A stretch of 63,992 nt of DNA from Chara braunii (GCA_003427395.1 BFEA01000001.1:9623583-9687574), one strand, 5' to 3'; shown: positions 33,636 through 44,993, numbered from the stretch's first letter. The notes: generated from the sequence alone by a model not told the origin. Numbers and translations are program-made.

Positions 33636-36600
33636 ATGGGACACCACAAAATGTCGCCCCTTATGAGTACTTCGATGTCTGATTTAGATACGCTATACCA
33701 CAGAAACCCGGCCTGGAAACAATGCGTGAAAACGGCTGACCTTGACCTCCGTTCCATCAACGTGAACGGTTTGGCAACCTACAATCCAGAGAAACAACAG
33801 GCCATTTGGGACCAACTTAGAGGGGTGGGGGGGCGGCAATGGCCGGATGTGATATGCGTACAGGAGACCCACCTACAGGATAAACCGGCGCACAATAGAA
33901 CCCACAAAATGGTATGGCCCCACACGGCTGTGACAGCCTACGCCCCCAGACCCGGTTCAGCGGGCGTGGCAATCTGGATACCCCCCGACTTCAGATTTGA
34001 GATAGTCTATACGGCGGTAGACGAGGAAGAGGGAAGATGGGTGTCAGTACTAGGGATGTTGGAGCTGGAATTACTATGCATTCTGTGCATTTACTCCCCT
34101 AACACGGTTGGGGAAAGGAGAGCATTCTTGGGCAGCTTAGGGGCGCGAGTACCGGACGGCATCCCGTTAGTTATTGCGGGAGATTTTAATGCCGCCCCGG
34201 AGAGAGGGCAGGATAGATGGAACCCTCAGGGGTCCCCCTCCTTCGCAGCTGAGGAAGACGAGCAAATGATCGCAGACCTGTGCGATAGCCTCGCCGTCTT
34301 CGACACCTTCCGACGTCTGCATCCTGCGCACCGGACCTTCTCATGTATAAGGGACAACGATCCGGCCGGGCTGTCCAAATCACGTATTGATCTGATATTA
34401 CTCTCCAATGATTTAGAAGGCGCCCTCCGATGGGCTGCTATTCTTCCTCGTAGCTCGCACCCCGGTCTGGACCACAAAACGTGTGGGATAATACTCACTA
34501 TGAGGAAAAGACTAGATCAAGGACCCGGTTTTTATAAATTAAATACCTCGTTTCTACGCGATTACCAATTCAAACAGATGATCCAGTATGAATGACAGTT
34601 TTGGTGCCAACAGAAGGATCAGTTTGACTCCTTCTCTATGTGGTTCAACAATGGCTTGATCTGCCTAGCAAGGAAATGCAAAGAATTTTCTAAAGCAAAA
34701 GCGGCTCTAAGGTACCAACAGGAATTTGCCACCCATCAGGAACTGCTAAACTTGGAACACCAGGCAGACTCGCATCTTCGCACTGCAGACATCCAAGAGG
34801 TGAAGAACCAGCTTCTCCAACATGCACAGCACAGATGGCAGGGCATCAGAATACGAGGGAAAATGACAAAGTTTACCCAGGAAACTACAATGGATACCCA
34901 TTTCTTCAGCATGGCGACAGCCCGTGCAAGACGTACGATTATTGAAACATTGTATGATCCAGGAAGAAAGAATGAGATAGCAACCACTACTGCACACTGC
35001 ACCCTGATCACACGTAGTTTCTTCAAACATCTCTATGAATCCCGGCTTCCCACCCCGCGAGGGGAGGCATGGACGCGAGAGCTGGAAGACTTCCTAGCAC
35101 CCATGGACAAACAACTCTCCCCAACACAACAAGAGCACCTGGAACGTCCCCTAACAAAGGACGAGATATGGGCAGCGCTACTCCAGATGAGGGAAGATAA
35201 GACACCAGGCATAGACGGCTTCCCCAAAGAGTTCTGGGAAACAATGTGGCTAGAACTGAGTACAGACCTGTGGGCGTTCTACCAACAAGTTTGGGAGAAC
35301 GGGAAGATGGGGGAAATAGTGGGGAGAGGAGTGGTGACCCTGTTGTACAAGAAAGGGGACAAAATGAACATTAAGAACTACAGACCCATCACTCTCCTTA
35401 CAGTTGTCTATAAAATCCTCTCCAAGGCCCTGGCGAACTGTATGGCAGAGATCTTGTTGGACGTGATCCACCCAGCCCAGACTGGATTTATGGCTGGTCG
35501 GAACATACAAGAGAATATCCTGCTTATAAATGAAGTTGTTTGCCTAGCGAGGCGAAACCGGGCAAACGCGGCAATTGTCTTCATCGATTTTGAGAAGGCA
35601 TACGATCACGTTGACTGGATCTTTTTTGACAAGTCCTTGGAAAAAATAAACTTTGGGTCAGTTTTTAGAAGATGGGTACGCATCTTGCATCAAAACGCCA
35701 CCACCTGTGTACAGTTAAATGGGTCGGTGGCACCCCCCTTTGAGCTCCAACGATCGGTCAGACAAGACGACCCCATCGCCCCTTATCTCTTTCTGGTCAT
35801 CATGGAGGCTCTTTCCGCTAACCTAAGGAAAAACAAAGACCTAACCCGAATTAAGATCCCCAATATTCCGGAGGAGGCGGTGCCCATCTGTTCCTTGTTC
35901 GCGGACGATCTTACTATCATGGTTGAAGCGACAGCACCGAATACGAAAGAAATCCAGACCCTCATGAACCGTTTCAGCCGTGTGTCGGACATGATGGTTA
36001 ATTGGGGACAGAAAACAGTGGGGTGGTGGCTACACCACCATGGGGGTAGACCGCCAGAAAACCCACGTATAACTGGGCTCCCTCCGGATGACCCCCTTAG
36101 GGTCTTAGGCTTGTCACTCACAGCCAAAGGGAAACCTGTTACAAATGACGAGTGGCTGATGGGATCGGCACGGGCTAAGTTGCAGCAATGGAACCACAAG
36201 CACACTTCAATCTTTGGGCGGGCCCTGGTCATAAATAATGTCGTGCTGGCAACCCTTTGTTATCGAGTTGTTCTTTGGCCCATCAGTAAAGGAGGGCTGA
36301 AGGCGCTCAAACAACAACTAGCAGCCTTTTTATGGAGAGGGGACAGCAGTAACACCCATGTCATTAGTAGGGTGGCATGAGATTCGGTGGTTCAGCCCAA
36401 GGTGGGGGGAGGGCTTGGGATAGTGGATCCCTCCACGCAGTTTCAGGCCCTGAGTGTCCACTGGATCCAACATATTATTTTCGAGACATCCTCCCCTTGG
36501 GCTCCCCTGGCGCTCGCGCAAATTGCGGCCATGGCCCTGGAAGCCCCACCAGAGGTAGACCCCCTCATATGGCTGGAGGACAGATATTGGAAACTCCCCA

Positions 36601-38219
36601 GGAAATACGCGAATGGCGACCCAGTTAATGAACACTGGACATGCCTTCTGCGTACATGGAGGAGACTTCCACTCCCCGACCTCCCCGGCCCGGACAGATG
36701 GGAGGAGATAATTAGGCAACAGCTGTTCGGAAATTGGTTAATTACAGATTCCCTCGGACAGGTTAGGAATAACTCAGACTCCCCTAGGAAAATCTGGGTG
36801 AAACATGGGATGTTGATGGTGGGGGATTTATGGGATCAGGAAAAAGGAGAATGGAAAAGCGCGGCGACGTTAAAAGGTTGTTTGCGTTACTGCCGCTCCC
36901 TCGAGTCTTCAATCGAAGAACTCATTGAAAGCTTCCCTATCCAATGGTACACTAAGTTCAAGAAGGGCCCCACGGTCGAAGCGGCGGACTGGGTGGGGCT
37001 TCCTGGCCGAGGATTACGAGTGGGTCAAGTGCTCCTGGTAGACCAGGATCAAGCCCTGATTGATTGTCACACTATGGCCGAATCAGGGCGACTACTCCAA
37101 GGGAACAGACGACCCACCATTTGGGAAAGAACATAAGGGGTCTACAGGATTAGGGTGATTGAGGATGGGAAGGGTTGGAGAGCATATCGTGCAATGACCC
37201 CAATTGAGAACCTCCCCTTTGACCCGCAAGAGTGGCAATGATCATGGAAGGGCAGAAGAGGCAAGAGAGGGCGGGTGGGGGGGGAAGGAAGCACAATCCA
37301 ATTAGCTGCTCTAAAAACCAAGACCGTTTACCGGATGCTCAGGCCCAAACTTGGACTGCGAGATGTGGTAGAAGACAGATGGCAGCGCCATCTAAACGTG
37401 GACCGGAGCGTACTCAAACCGGTGCAATGGTTTGGCAAGTACCAAAAGAGGCCGGCAAAAATTTCTGCGCTACAATGGCAAATTAGTCACCGTTGCCTGC
37501 CGACCAATAACTAGATCATCGATCACACACAGCTCAAACAACAAGGAAGGGCACTTCCCTGGTGCCAGTGATGCTTTCAGAACTTCCCCGGGAGAAAGTG
37601 CCCGGAGACGATCGAGCACATCTTCCTGCAATGTCCGGCGGCCGTCCTGCTCTCGAGCTGGTGGGACAGGATCTGGCGGCACATCGTTCCAGGCTCATTA
37701 TGGCCCTGGGACTGGCGGGCAATCCTGTTGGGACACTGCCCCCACCTCCGCGACAGCACCTTCGTAGCAAACATGTTCTCCCTGGGACGGCGTACAATCC
37801 TCTGGACCATATGGTGGCGAAGATGTACCCTGGAACTCGAAGGGGGAAGAGTGGAGGAGGGGGAGGTTACAGAGCAGATCCGGCTGCTCTTCCAACAGGA
37901 GATCATGGCTCAATGGCACAGCGTAAAAGAAAAACTGAGTCAGACACACAGCAAGGGGGATATTAAAAATATTATCTCCCGGTTCTGTGAAAACTGGCTG
38001 GGGGGGGAGAGGGAAGGCTGGGTTGCAAGGGTTACTTGGTCAGGAGACAGGCGGGACTGTGGAGAAGGGCAGGAGGGGGTTCTGGAAAGAGACTACCAGC
38101 TCCTATTTAGAGATTGGACAAGGGTGGACCCCGGGGAACAGCTGAGACCCGCGCAGGAGTTCGGCGATCCCTTTCCCCCTCACGCCGGGGCTCTGGAAGA
38201 ATACTTGGGGACCACCTAG
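33636..38219 (+). pseudogene. LINE B ORF2: endonuclease, reverse transcriptase, zinc knuckle (broken)
   Basis: One frame runs from the ATG at 33636 to 38219, interrupted by stops. The APE-type endonuclease (33636-34593) shows SINVNGL, CVQETHL, IAGDFNAAPE, FSCIRDN and SHPGLDHKTC. TGA at 34593 is the first stop. The RT (34638-36380) shows TPGIDGFPKEFW, NYRPITLLTVVYKILSK, QTGFMAGRNIQENI, FIDFEKAYDHVDW, RSVRQDDPIAPYLF (D where G is usual) and FADD at 35898-35909. A small double frameshift at about 36360-36410 creates TGA at 36378; TAA follows at 37134. The C-terminus has the P-ETIEHIFLQCP motif (near 37610) of plant LINE ORF2. The enzyme would nick DNA and prime reverse transcription on the target. 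Confidence 0.92.
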
Positions 38220-38940
38220 ATTACTCTGCCGACAGTCTGCATTCTACTGTGAACAGTTTTTGTTCTACGCCAAGAATGCTAGAAGGTCAGTGGGCACTAA
38301 AGGAAGTTTACATACGGGACGCTGGACCCGTTTTCCAGCACATGACCTTCTTCATGTTTTCAGATTTTTTAGCCTCTTTTCAGGAATGTTCAGACATTTG
38401 GATAGATATTTTCAGATATTTTTAGATAATTTTCAGACATTTCAGATATTCCAGACCAGGGATATGGAGAGGTTACAGGGGTAGGCTTGCCGACTTGACC
38501 CTTCCAGCTGGGCCCGGTTCCCAGTAGATGAGGCTGTATTTTTCATAAAAGATTTCGGCTGATTCCCTTTTTTCTTCTCTTTGCTTTAACAGGCGCCATG
38601 AGAGTAATGGGTGGATGGCAGAAGCAAGGGGATGGAGGGAGACTCCACCGGTGCCCCCCGGTGGGTCACCCCCCAACACCCGACCCTGATGCAGGTTAGG
38701 GATGGAAGAGTAGAGTGGATATGGGACGCTGGACCCGTTTCCAGCATTTTGGCGTCACCTCATTGATGTACTGTGTGGCAAAAATGTATTTTTGGGACGC
38801 TGGACCCGGTTTCCAGCAGGTGTTGCTCCCCACCAATAGATGGAGCGGCCCGCTAGGCAAAGCCTCAATCCCGGTGGTTCTCTTACCACCACCAGGATAG
38901 AGGTCTTGCACAAGGGCCTTAAAAAAAAAAAAAAAAAAAG
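38220..38940 (+). repeat. LINE B 3' UTR with iterated module and poly(A)
   Basis: GGGACGCTGGACCCG occurs at about 38319, 38723 and 38796, each followed by TTTCCAGCA-like sequence. The last copy continues through CTCCCCACCAATAGATGGAG to GGGCC and A19 (38921-38939). Related single modules are dispersed through the window, so this is the conserved 3' end probably recognised by the LINE reverse transcriptase (inference). Confidence 0.8.
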
Positions 38941-38955
38941 AGTTAACAAGAAAAA
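38941..38955 (+). repeat. Target-site duplication, right copy (LINE B)
   Basis: AGTTAACAAGAAAAA immediately follows the poly(A) and G of LINE B and matches 28981-28995. Confidence 0.85.
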
Positions 38956-39024
38956 GAAAAAAAAAGGAAAAGGAATCATGACCTACAGCTCCTTCACAGC
39001 CTAGCTGCCTTTACAGGATGCATG

Positions 39025-39125
39025 TTTATTTATTTATTTATCTATCTATTTATTATTTCTAAAGGGTGACAGCCTTGAGGTGTCATTGTCCAATTGAGCA
39101 GCCCATGGTAATTCAGAATTATTTC
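39025..39125 (-). mobile_element. SINE 3'-end fragment
   Basis: On the minus strand the sequence ends in an (AAAT)n-like tail (39028-39058). Before the tail it resembles the SINE 3' end seen at 41020-41090 (CCTCAAGGC, AGCCC, CTTT order). The copy is diverged and its 5' limit is not clear. Confidence 0.5.
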
Positions 39126-39822
39126 ATTACATTTATTTACTTCTTCTGGGGCCAGGACCCACTAGCGCACTTCATGTGTGGCAGAGGGCGTTGTTAGACA
39201 CTCCTTTTGAAATCCTCGAGCAATAGGAAAAATTCCTAATGGTTCAAAAGGAAATTTGGGCCTTCTTTCCACCTGTCCTCTGGACGTCGCCCGAGGACAT
39301 TCCCTAAGACTGATGTCAGAAAAGAAAAAAGAAAAGAAAAAAAGGAAGGAAAAAAAAAAAACCAGTTGTGCTTCAGGCCGTCAGCCAATAGGGTGCCGCC
39401 ACGAACCGGATTCTCGGAGGTAACGTCTCTCTACGCATGTGTCCCCTCCTCTCAGGTGTCCCCTCCTCTCAGTCAAACGAGGATTCCTTGTGCCCAAGGG
39501 ACCTCGGGTCCCTTGGGCAGTAGGAAGAAATGGCTGGGGAAAATCTTATTGCCCGAGGAATTTCCTTACGAGTGTTTCAACTTTTTTTTTTCGATTGCAT
39601 CCCCGAGGATAGGTGGAAAGAACAATTCCTTGGGGATTTTGTGTCCCCGAGGGGTGTCTAAAGAGCCCCAGAGTTGGATTGCTACATGCCATAGATGGAG
39701 GAGAAATAGTGCGGCATTCTAAGTTTTGAACAGATTCAGCAAAAGCGAAAAAGTTTTGGCCTGTACCCTACGCACTTTCGCCATTTGTTCCTTTTCATTT
39801 TATTTCAAAATCACTGTAGCAG
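39126..39822. other. No recognisable gene
   Basis: Includes a purine-rich A/G stretch at 39317-39362. No protein family is recognised. Confidence 0.4.
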
Positions 39823-40495
39823 CGTCGTGTTTTCCAGAGTTTTTTTTTTGGGGGGGGGAATATTGTGACCTTGCTAAAGTGCTTCGGCACAAAAAAAGGC
39901 CCACAAAAAAAAAAACGAAGTCATGTGTACTGCCAAATCCCTGAAGGCTATCAGGCCACCCTAAGGCTATCAGGCCACCCTGGGCTGAAAAGGCCACCGT
40001 TGTCAGATTAGACACAAGATTGAATTTACCTGGGCTGGTTAGTCAGATGATAATACCTCAAGGCCGTCGCCCTTTAAAAAATAAATAAATAAATAAATCA
40101 TAATGACCTGACAGCAACGACCTTCAGAGGACCCAGCCCATTGGCTGAGTGCAGCACACACCCAGAAAAAGCGGCGACGAATTCCATGGCTCGCGTCCTG
40201 TTTTGCAGACTTTTTTTTTGGGGGGGGGGGCAATACTGTGACCTTGCTACAGTGCTTCACGTGCACAAAAAGGCCAACAAAGAAAAAACAAAGTCATGTG
40301 TACTGCCAAATATCATAATGACCCGACAGCGACGACCTTCAGAGGGCCCAGCCCATTGGCTGAGTGCAGCACACACCCAGAAAAAGCGGCAACGAATTCC
40401 ATGGCTCACGTCGTGTTTTCCAGAGTTTTTTTTTTGGGGTGGGGCAATATTGTGACCTTTCTGCAGTGCTTCGCGTGCACAAAAACTTACGCGGG
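39823..40495 (+). repeat. 215-bp tandem repeat, about 2.4 copies, with a SINE inside one copy
   Basis: CGTCGTG or its variant CGTCCTG, just before a T/G run, starts at 39823, 40194 and 40409. The last spacing is 215 bp and the first is 371 bp. The 156-bp excess equals a SINE 3' fragment at 39939-40096. Homopolymer T/G junctions recur in each unit. Confidence 0.85.
39939..40096 (+). mobile_element. SINE 3' fragment inserted in the 215-bp repeat
   Basis: The sequence matches, in reverse orientation, the 3' part of the SINE at 40994-41411 and ends in an (AAAT)n tail. The uninterrupted target is visible in the neighbouring repeat unit near 40308-40325. An internal 18-bp piece (AAGGCTATCAGGCCACCC) is duplicated. 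Confidence 0.8.
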
Positions 40496-40605
40496 AGTCA
40501 CAAAAACGAGTTATAATTGCAGTATGGCCCAAGATACAGTTTTTGCCAGTTCCCGAAGAAATCGGGGATGGGACACACGGTTGGCAATGTCCCATAAATC
40601 TGAGT

Positions 40606-40981
40606 TTTTTTTTTTTTTTTTTTTTTTTTTAACTACACTATATTCCTCCCTCAAATTCTTTTTGCCTTCCACTACCTTCCTACCACTACTCCTAAGACTA
40701 TATAGAAGGGACACCTGCAAGCATAGGGCCTCGCAAACGAGGTAATTCATGTTGCCCCCCGCCCCAACAGCGCTAGTCAGAGATGGGGTGGGCCCGCCGG
40801 TGGGGGTCCGGCTAACGCAAAGACCGACCATTTTGCCAGCAGCTGCGCCTCCCTTTCTCATCGTCCCCCAGTAGCAGCAGAGGCTATGGCCAACACTCTC
40901 CCGCGCAACCCACTCGCGCTCGCACTCACACCCGTGTTGGTCATTGGCCCCGCTAATACGGATCAGGGGTATCCAGAGGAC
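40606..40981 (-). mobile_element. Retroposon X with poly(A), flanked by ATAAATCTGAGT
   Basis: Poly(T) on the plus strand (40606-40629) is the poly(A) tail of a minus-strand insertion. Both sides carry ATAAATCTGAGT (40594-40605 and 40982-40993). The body has no visible tRNA-type promoter and no family I recognise. Confidence 0.75.
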
Positions 40982-40993
40982 ATAAATCTGAGT

Positions 40994-41411
40994 GTTTTTT
41001 TTTTTTTTTTTTTTTTTTAAAGGGCAATGGCCTTGAGGTATTATCATCGGACTAACCAGCCCAGGTAAATTCAACGTTGTGTCTAATCTGACATCGGGTG
41101 GCCTTTTCAGCCCAGAGTGGCCTTGATTGCCTTCAGAGAACCCCCAACGGGGGACACCGGCCAGGGGACAGCCGGTGGCAGAGGGACCGAGCATCATCTG
41201 AGTGGCCAGTCGCTGTGCCTCCACGATTACCCCTCCCCATATGAACATCAGCAGAGACTGCTTTTTAATGCGAATTGGGGGGACCAACGTGCTATCTCTA
41301 GGTGGCAGGCACCAAGCATGCCCAGGAAGGTACATGAGGCCAATGGGGATTGAACCCAAGACCTCCTGAATGCCACTTGCGTGCCTTACCAACTGAGCTA
41401 GGCCGCTGGAT
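40994..41411 (-). mobile_element. tRNA-derived SINE (Y) with poly(A)
   Basis: On the minus strand the 5' end has a tRNA-like head: an A box TAGCTCAGTTGG (41400-41389) and a B box GGGTTCAATCCCC (41357-41345). The tail is poly(A), seen as T from 40995. It is flanked by ATAAATCTGAGT at 40982-40993 and 41412-41423. Such elements are transcribed by RNA polymerase III and mobilised by LINE enzymes. The body is about 400 bp. Confidence 0.88.
41345..41400 (-). promoter_or_regulatory. SINE internal RNA polymerase III promoter (A and B boxes)
   Basis: The A box at 41389-41400 and B box at 41345-41357 on the minus strand fit the TRGCNNAGYNGG and GGTTCRANNCC consensus sequences. Confidence 0.85.
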
Positions 41412-41423
41412 ATAAATCTGAGT

Positions 41424-42377
41424 TTATAATGCGCGTGAGTGAAAAGAAAAGGGAAAAAAAGAAAATGCTTTCTCTACTGCAATGATGTCGGGCAGGGTAG
41501 TCTAGGAGGCCGTGGTCACAGTCTTTCTCCACATAACGGACCTTACAGGTAGGGCGGTCACATTCTGAATGTTACTGTTTTCTTTTTTTTCTGTGTCGTG
41601 TGTTTCTCACGAGTCCCCTGCCAAAGAGGCAGGGTCTGCTCAAGCTGTGTTTCGTCAGAGGATTGTAACTCTCATCACACTGACACATAGGGGAATGCAT
41701 CCAGCCATTTTCATGGCCGCATCCGTGTGCCCGTTTTTTTTTTTCCTTCTATTCTCTTTTTCGGATCTCTCAACCCGGCCAACGGGCTGAGATGCCCTCA
41801 CTGAGGGCAAACTCACACTACCACTTCCAAGAATGTATACAACTGCAATCAGGGCCAAAGCTTTTTTTTTTTCCTGAGTTTCACGACCGCAACTTTTGTT
41901 TTTTTTCTGAGTTTCACGACCATAAAAAAAAAAGAAAAAAAGAAAGAAAGAAAGAAAGAAAATGGCTGGAGCATGCGGGATGCTGCTTTCCTTGGGAAAA
42001 ATGACTCTTGTGGAGAGTCTGTGATGGAGCTGAAGCCGTTGTTTGTTGGAAGACGCTTACATGGACTGCTGCGACTCTGGTCTTAGTCCCCCTTGCTGTT
42101 GTGAAAGCGTGGGCGACTTCGGCACGATAGGGTTGCTTCCAGTGAGGTTTTCAGCACTTCTGTATCTGCTGGCCCACCAGTACCTCTCCCTGCTTGAAGA
42201 ATTCGACGCGGCCGTGAACGCACCCCGTCGTGCGGGGTACCCACCGACGTGCAACCGATAGTCCCCAAAAAACGCACCCCCCCCCAAAAAAAAAAAAAAC
42301 GACAACGAAAATGAAAAGTAACAACCTAAAAGGAACAGGCGCGGCGGGGCGGGGGAAGGGGGGGAAGAACGCGCGCG
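41424..42377. other. No recognisable gene
   Basis: Short homopolymer-rich stretches (T and A runs near 41738, 41860 and 41927). No family recognised. Confidence 0.4.
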
Positions 42378-42620
42378 NNNNNNNNNNNNNNNNNNNNNNN
42401 NNNNNNNNNNNNNNNNNNNNNNNNNNNNNNNNNNNNNNNNNNNNNNNNNNNNNNNNNNNNNNNNNNNNNNNNNNNNNNNNNNNNNNNNNNNNNNNNNNNN
42501 NNNNNNNNNNNNNNNNNNNNNNNNNNNNNNNNNNNNNNNNNNNNNNNNNNNNNNNNNNNNNNNNNNNNNNNNNNNNNNNNNNNNNNNNNNNNNNNNNNNN
42601 NNNNNNNNNNNNNNNNNNNN
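42378..42620. other. Assembly gap (243 N)
   Basis: A run of N flanked on the right by a (GA)n tract, which probably caused the gap. Confidence 0.99.

Positions 42621-42690
<70 letters not shown>
42621..42690. repeat. (GA)n microsatellite
   Basis: About 35 GA repeats at the edge of the gap. Confidence 0.97.
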
Positions 42691-42692
<2 letters not shown>

Positions 42693-42816
42693 CGTCAGCT
42701 AGTGTCAGACAATGGCTTTGGTGGGCGTCAGCTAGTGTCAGACAATGGCTGACGCCCTCTCTCTCTCTCTCTCACGAGAATGAATCTTCCTCTTTATCGA
42801 GGACGATTCATTCTCG
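42670..42816. repeat. Two adjacent hairpins built on GA/CT arms and a 28-bp direct repeat
   Basis: A 28-bp segment (42690-42717) is repeated at 42723-42750. GGCGTCAGC with GA to its left pairs with GCTGACGCC (42748-42756) followed by CT (to 42773), giving arms of about 26 bp. Next to it CGAGAATGAATC (42775-42786) pairs exactly with GATTCATTCTCG (42805-42816). Confidence 0.8.
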
Positions 42817-42915
42817 TTGGAAAGCTCGGATTTCGTTTTGTTTTGTTTTGTTTTTTTGCAAAATGTTGTATGTTTTTTTCGTTTTTTTTTTCTATTTTTT
42901 CTTTTTCCGTTGTGT

Positions 42916-43009
42916 CCTACCGGTTGTCAGAGGCTCGACAATAAAATCCGAGGCTCGGGAATGGCCGGGCTACCGGTAGCCTGAGCCACGAGCCTTAACA
43001 ACCGGTAGG
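42916..43009. mobile_element. Miniature foldback element (94 bp)
   Basis: CCTACCGGTTGT plus GAGGCTCG on the left (from 42916) is matched by CGAGCCT plus ACAACCGGTAGG on the right (to 43009), giving terminal inverted repeats of about 20 bp with small mismatches. No target duplication is evident. Confidence 0.55.
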
Positions 43010-44625
43010 TACTGGTGGTTTAATGACTCTCTTTCTCCAGAGAATGCATCTGCTGGCAAACTTCTTCCTCTTCATACACAACGGTTGTCCCTAGCCCGAC
43101 AAACAATGCTCCAACATCTTCCAACAATATTATCATCAAATCAAAAGGAACAGTTGGAGGAGCCACTAACCACAGACGAGTTGTTGGAGGCCCTTAAAGG
43201 GATGGAGGACGAAAAAACCCCAGGTCTGGACTCATTCCTGAAGGACTTCTGAATTTAGTACTGGGACATCTTCCAAAAAAACATGCATAGATTTGTGCAG
43301 GCGGTACAGGAGGAAGGATCGTTTGGGGGCCTAATCAGTCAAGACGTTACCACAATGCTCTACGAAAAAAAGGGATAAAGCTGACATTAGGAACTACCAA
43401 CCAATCACACTCCTCCCCCTTCCCTATAAAATGGTTTCAAAGACACTGACAAACCGCCTGCTCCCACAGATGAACCACCTTATCTTCCAAGACCAAACCG
43501 GATTCATGCCACAAAGAAACATTTAGGACAACGTGCTCCTAGTGAATGAAACCATTAAATATGTTCGTCAACATTGCAAGGAGGCTGCAATCTTGTTTAT
43601 AGACTTTGAGAAAGCATATGACCACGTAGATTGAGACTTCCTGGACTGCTGCCTAGAGAAAATGAATTTCGGATTGGGCTTCAGGGCATGGGTCACCATA
43701 ATGCACAAATTTGTTGCCATGAACATCGTGGTCAACGGTCATTTGTCTCCTCCATTTGCGCTCCAGCGGTCGGTCCGCCAAGGGGAACCGGTGACCCCCC
43801 TCCTCTTTGTGTTGATAATGGAGGCATTGGCCGTAATGATAACGGTCAGCCCTGCGATAGGACGCATAGATATCCCAAAATTGCCCCCACATATGGTCCC
43901 GGTCACATCTCTATTTGCAGATGACCTTACAATCCTCATTAAGGCCTCAACTGCATCTCTCAAAGCGCTCACAGAAACCATCCAGACATTCGTAGTGGCG
44001 GCAAATGGGGCTTGAACGACACTTGGCCCACCACGACATAGTTGGGATGAAACGGCCTGAAACAATGTTCAGTGGGATCTAAAAAACGACCCGTTGTGGG
44101 TCAAAATGCTGCACCTATGGAGGCTGATGGGGCCAACCAAAAAGTCCCCTCCCCTCAGATAGCAAGAAATATGGAGATAATCGATATTTGGGAACCCCGA
44201 AGTGTGTAATGGAAATAGGAAGCCCTTCTCCCTAGCAGCTAACTCTCAATGGCTTACATGAGTAAGGAGTGGTATTTACACGGTGGACGACCTTTGGGAT
44301 AGTTAGAGGGGTGACTGGAAAACAGCCGAATTACTGCGACCAATCTTGACACGTATTAAGCAAAGTCACGAGAAGTTGGACCGAATCCACAGGGCGACCT
44401 CGCCCACGTGGGTAACCGCCCTGCAAAACGGCCCATCAACCCGTAGTATGGACTGGGTCATACACGGCATCAGGAACACCATACCAATGACTTTGTAGGT
44501 CAATGCACTGGTCAAGAGGCGCAATTGCAAGTTTACATACCAAACATGACCAAGGCACGGTGGGTGCTGCTGAAAAGGGATAGTGATCAGGACCGCACAC
44601 TCCCGGTTGAAGGATTGACTACTAG
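43010..44625 (+). pseudogene. LINE C: ORF2 fragment (RT) of an L1-type LINE
   Basis: Plus-strand fragments in order are EKTPGLDSF (near 43215), YEKKG plus a diverged NYQPITLLPLPYKMVSK-like stretch (near 43370), LFIDFEKAYDHVD (43600-43630), then an open frame 43662-44015 with FGLGFRAWVTIMH, QRSVRQGEPVTPLLF and LFADDLTILIKAS (FADD near 43912). Stops and frameshifts separate the parts (for example TGA at 43634). It matches LINE B in layout. It starts after the palindromes and is cut by an LTR at 44626. Confidence 0.87.
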
Positions 44626-44933
44626 TGTAGCGGACCTCTGGTTGGTCTGTGAGACCACCCCCTTGGCCTGTTCTCACAGGCCTGTGTTGTATTCGGGGTA
44701 GTCCAGTCCAAGCCAGTACCTCTGTCGGTACCAGCCAGTCCAGTCCAGTCCAATCAGTCCGCTGGGGTATACCCTAGCCAGAGTCTGTACTTGGATTCAT
44801 TCTGCAGTCGCACAGTTTGGAGTACGTGCATTGAAGTCTGCATGGAAGCTGCGCTGTGCAATCTTGCTCCACCCTCATCCTTCCTTTCCATCTCTATCCC
44901 AGGCGGAGCACCTCACCCGGTGGGTCCGCCACA
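44626..44933 (+). mobile_element. LTR (308 bp), 5' type
   Basis: It starts TGTAGCGG and ends GCCACA one base before an exact initiator tRNA-Met primer-binding site. A CAGTCCAGTCCAGTCC-like repeat lies in its middle. No second copy was found in the window, so the element may be truncated or may extend through diverged sequence. The superfamily (copia or gypsy) is not decidable from this part. Confidence 0.7.
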
Positions 44934-44934
44934 C

Positions 44935-44946
44935 TGGTATCAGAGC
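44935..44946 (+). promoter_or_regulatory. Primer-binding site, initiator tRNA-Met type
   Basis: TGGTATCAGAGC is complementary to the 3' end of plant initiator tRNA-Met and sits directly after the LTR. Confidence 0.88.
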
Positions 44947-44993
44947 GGGAACATTCCCCGCTCCCCCCCGCCACACCGCACAGTGGGGAAACT

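Larger units (their letters stand above)
28996..38940 (+). mobile_element. LINE B: full-length L1-type LINE, about 9.9 kb
   Basis: The element is bounded by 15-bp target-site duplications and ends in A19. The order is a GC-rich 5' UTR with 140-bp repeats, ORF1 with a zinc knuckle (30558-32159), a Gln-rich linker with stops, a middle ORF (32593-33570), ORF2 (endonuclease, RT, zinc knuckle; 33636-38219) and a 3' UTR with three copies of a GGGACGCTGGACCC module. It is longer than a typical plant LINE of about 6-7 kb, mainly because of the 5' UTR and the middle ORF. ORF2 has several stops, so the copy is probably dead. Confidence 0.88.

Noticed and set aside
40511-41392. A 293-codon minus-strand frame
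   Set aside because: It runs through two separate SINE-type insertions, their poly(A) tails and target repeats, so it is a chance open frame.
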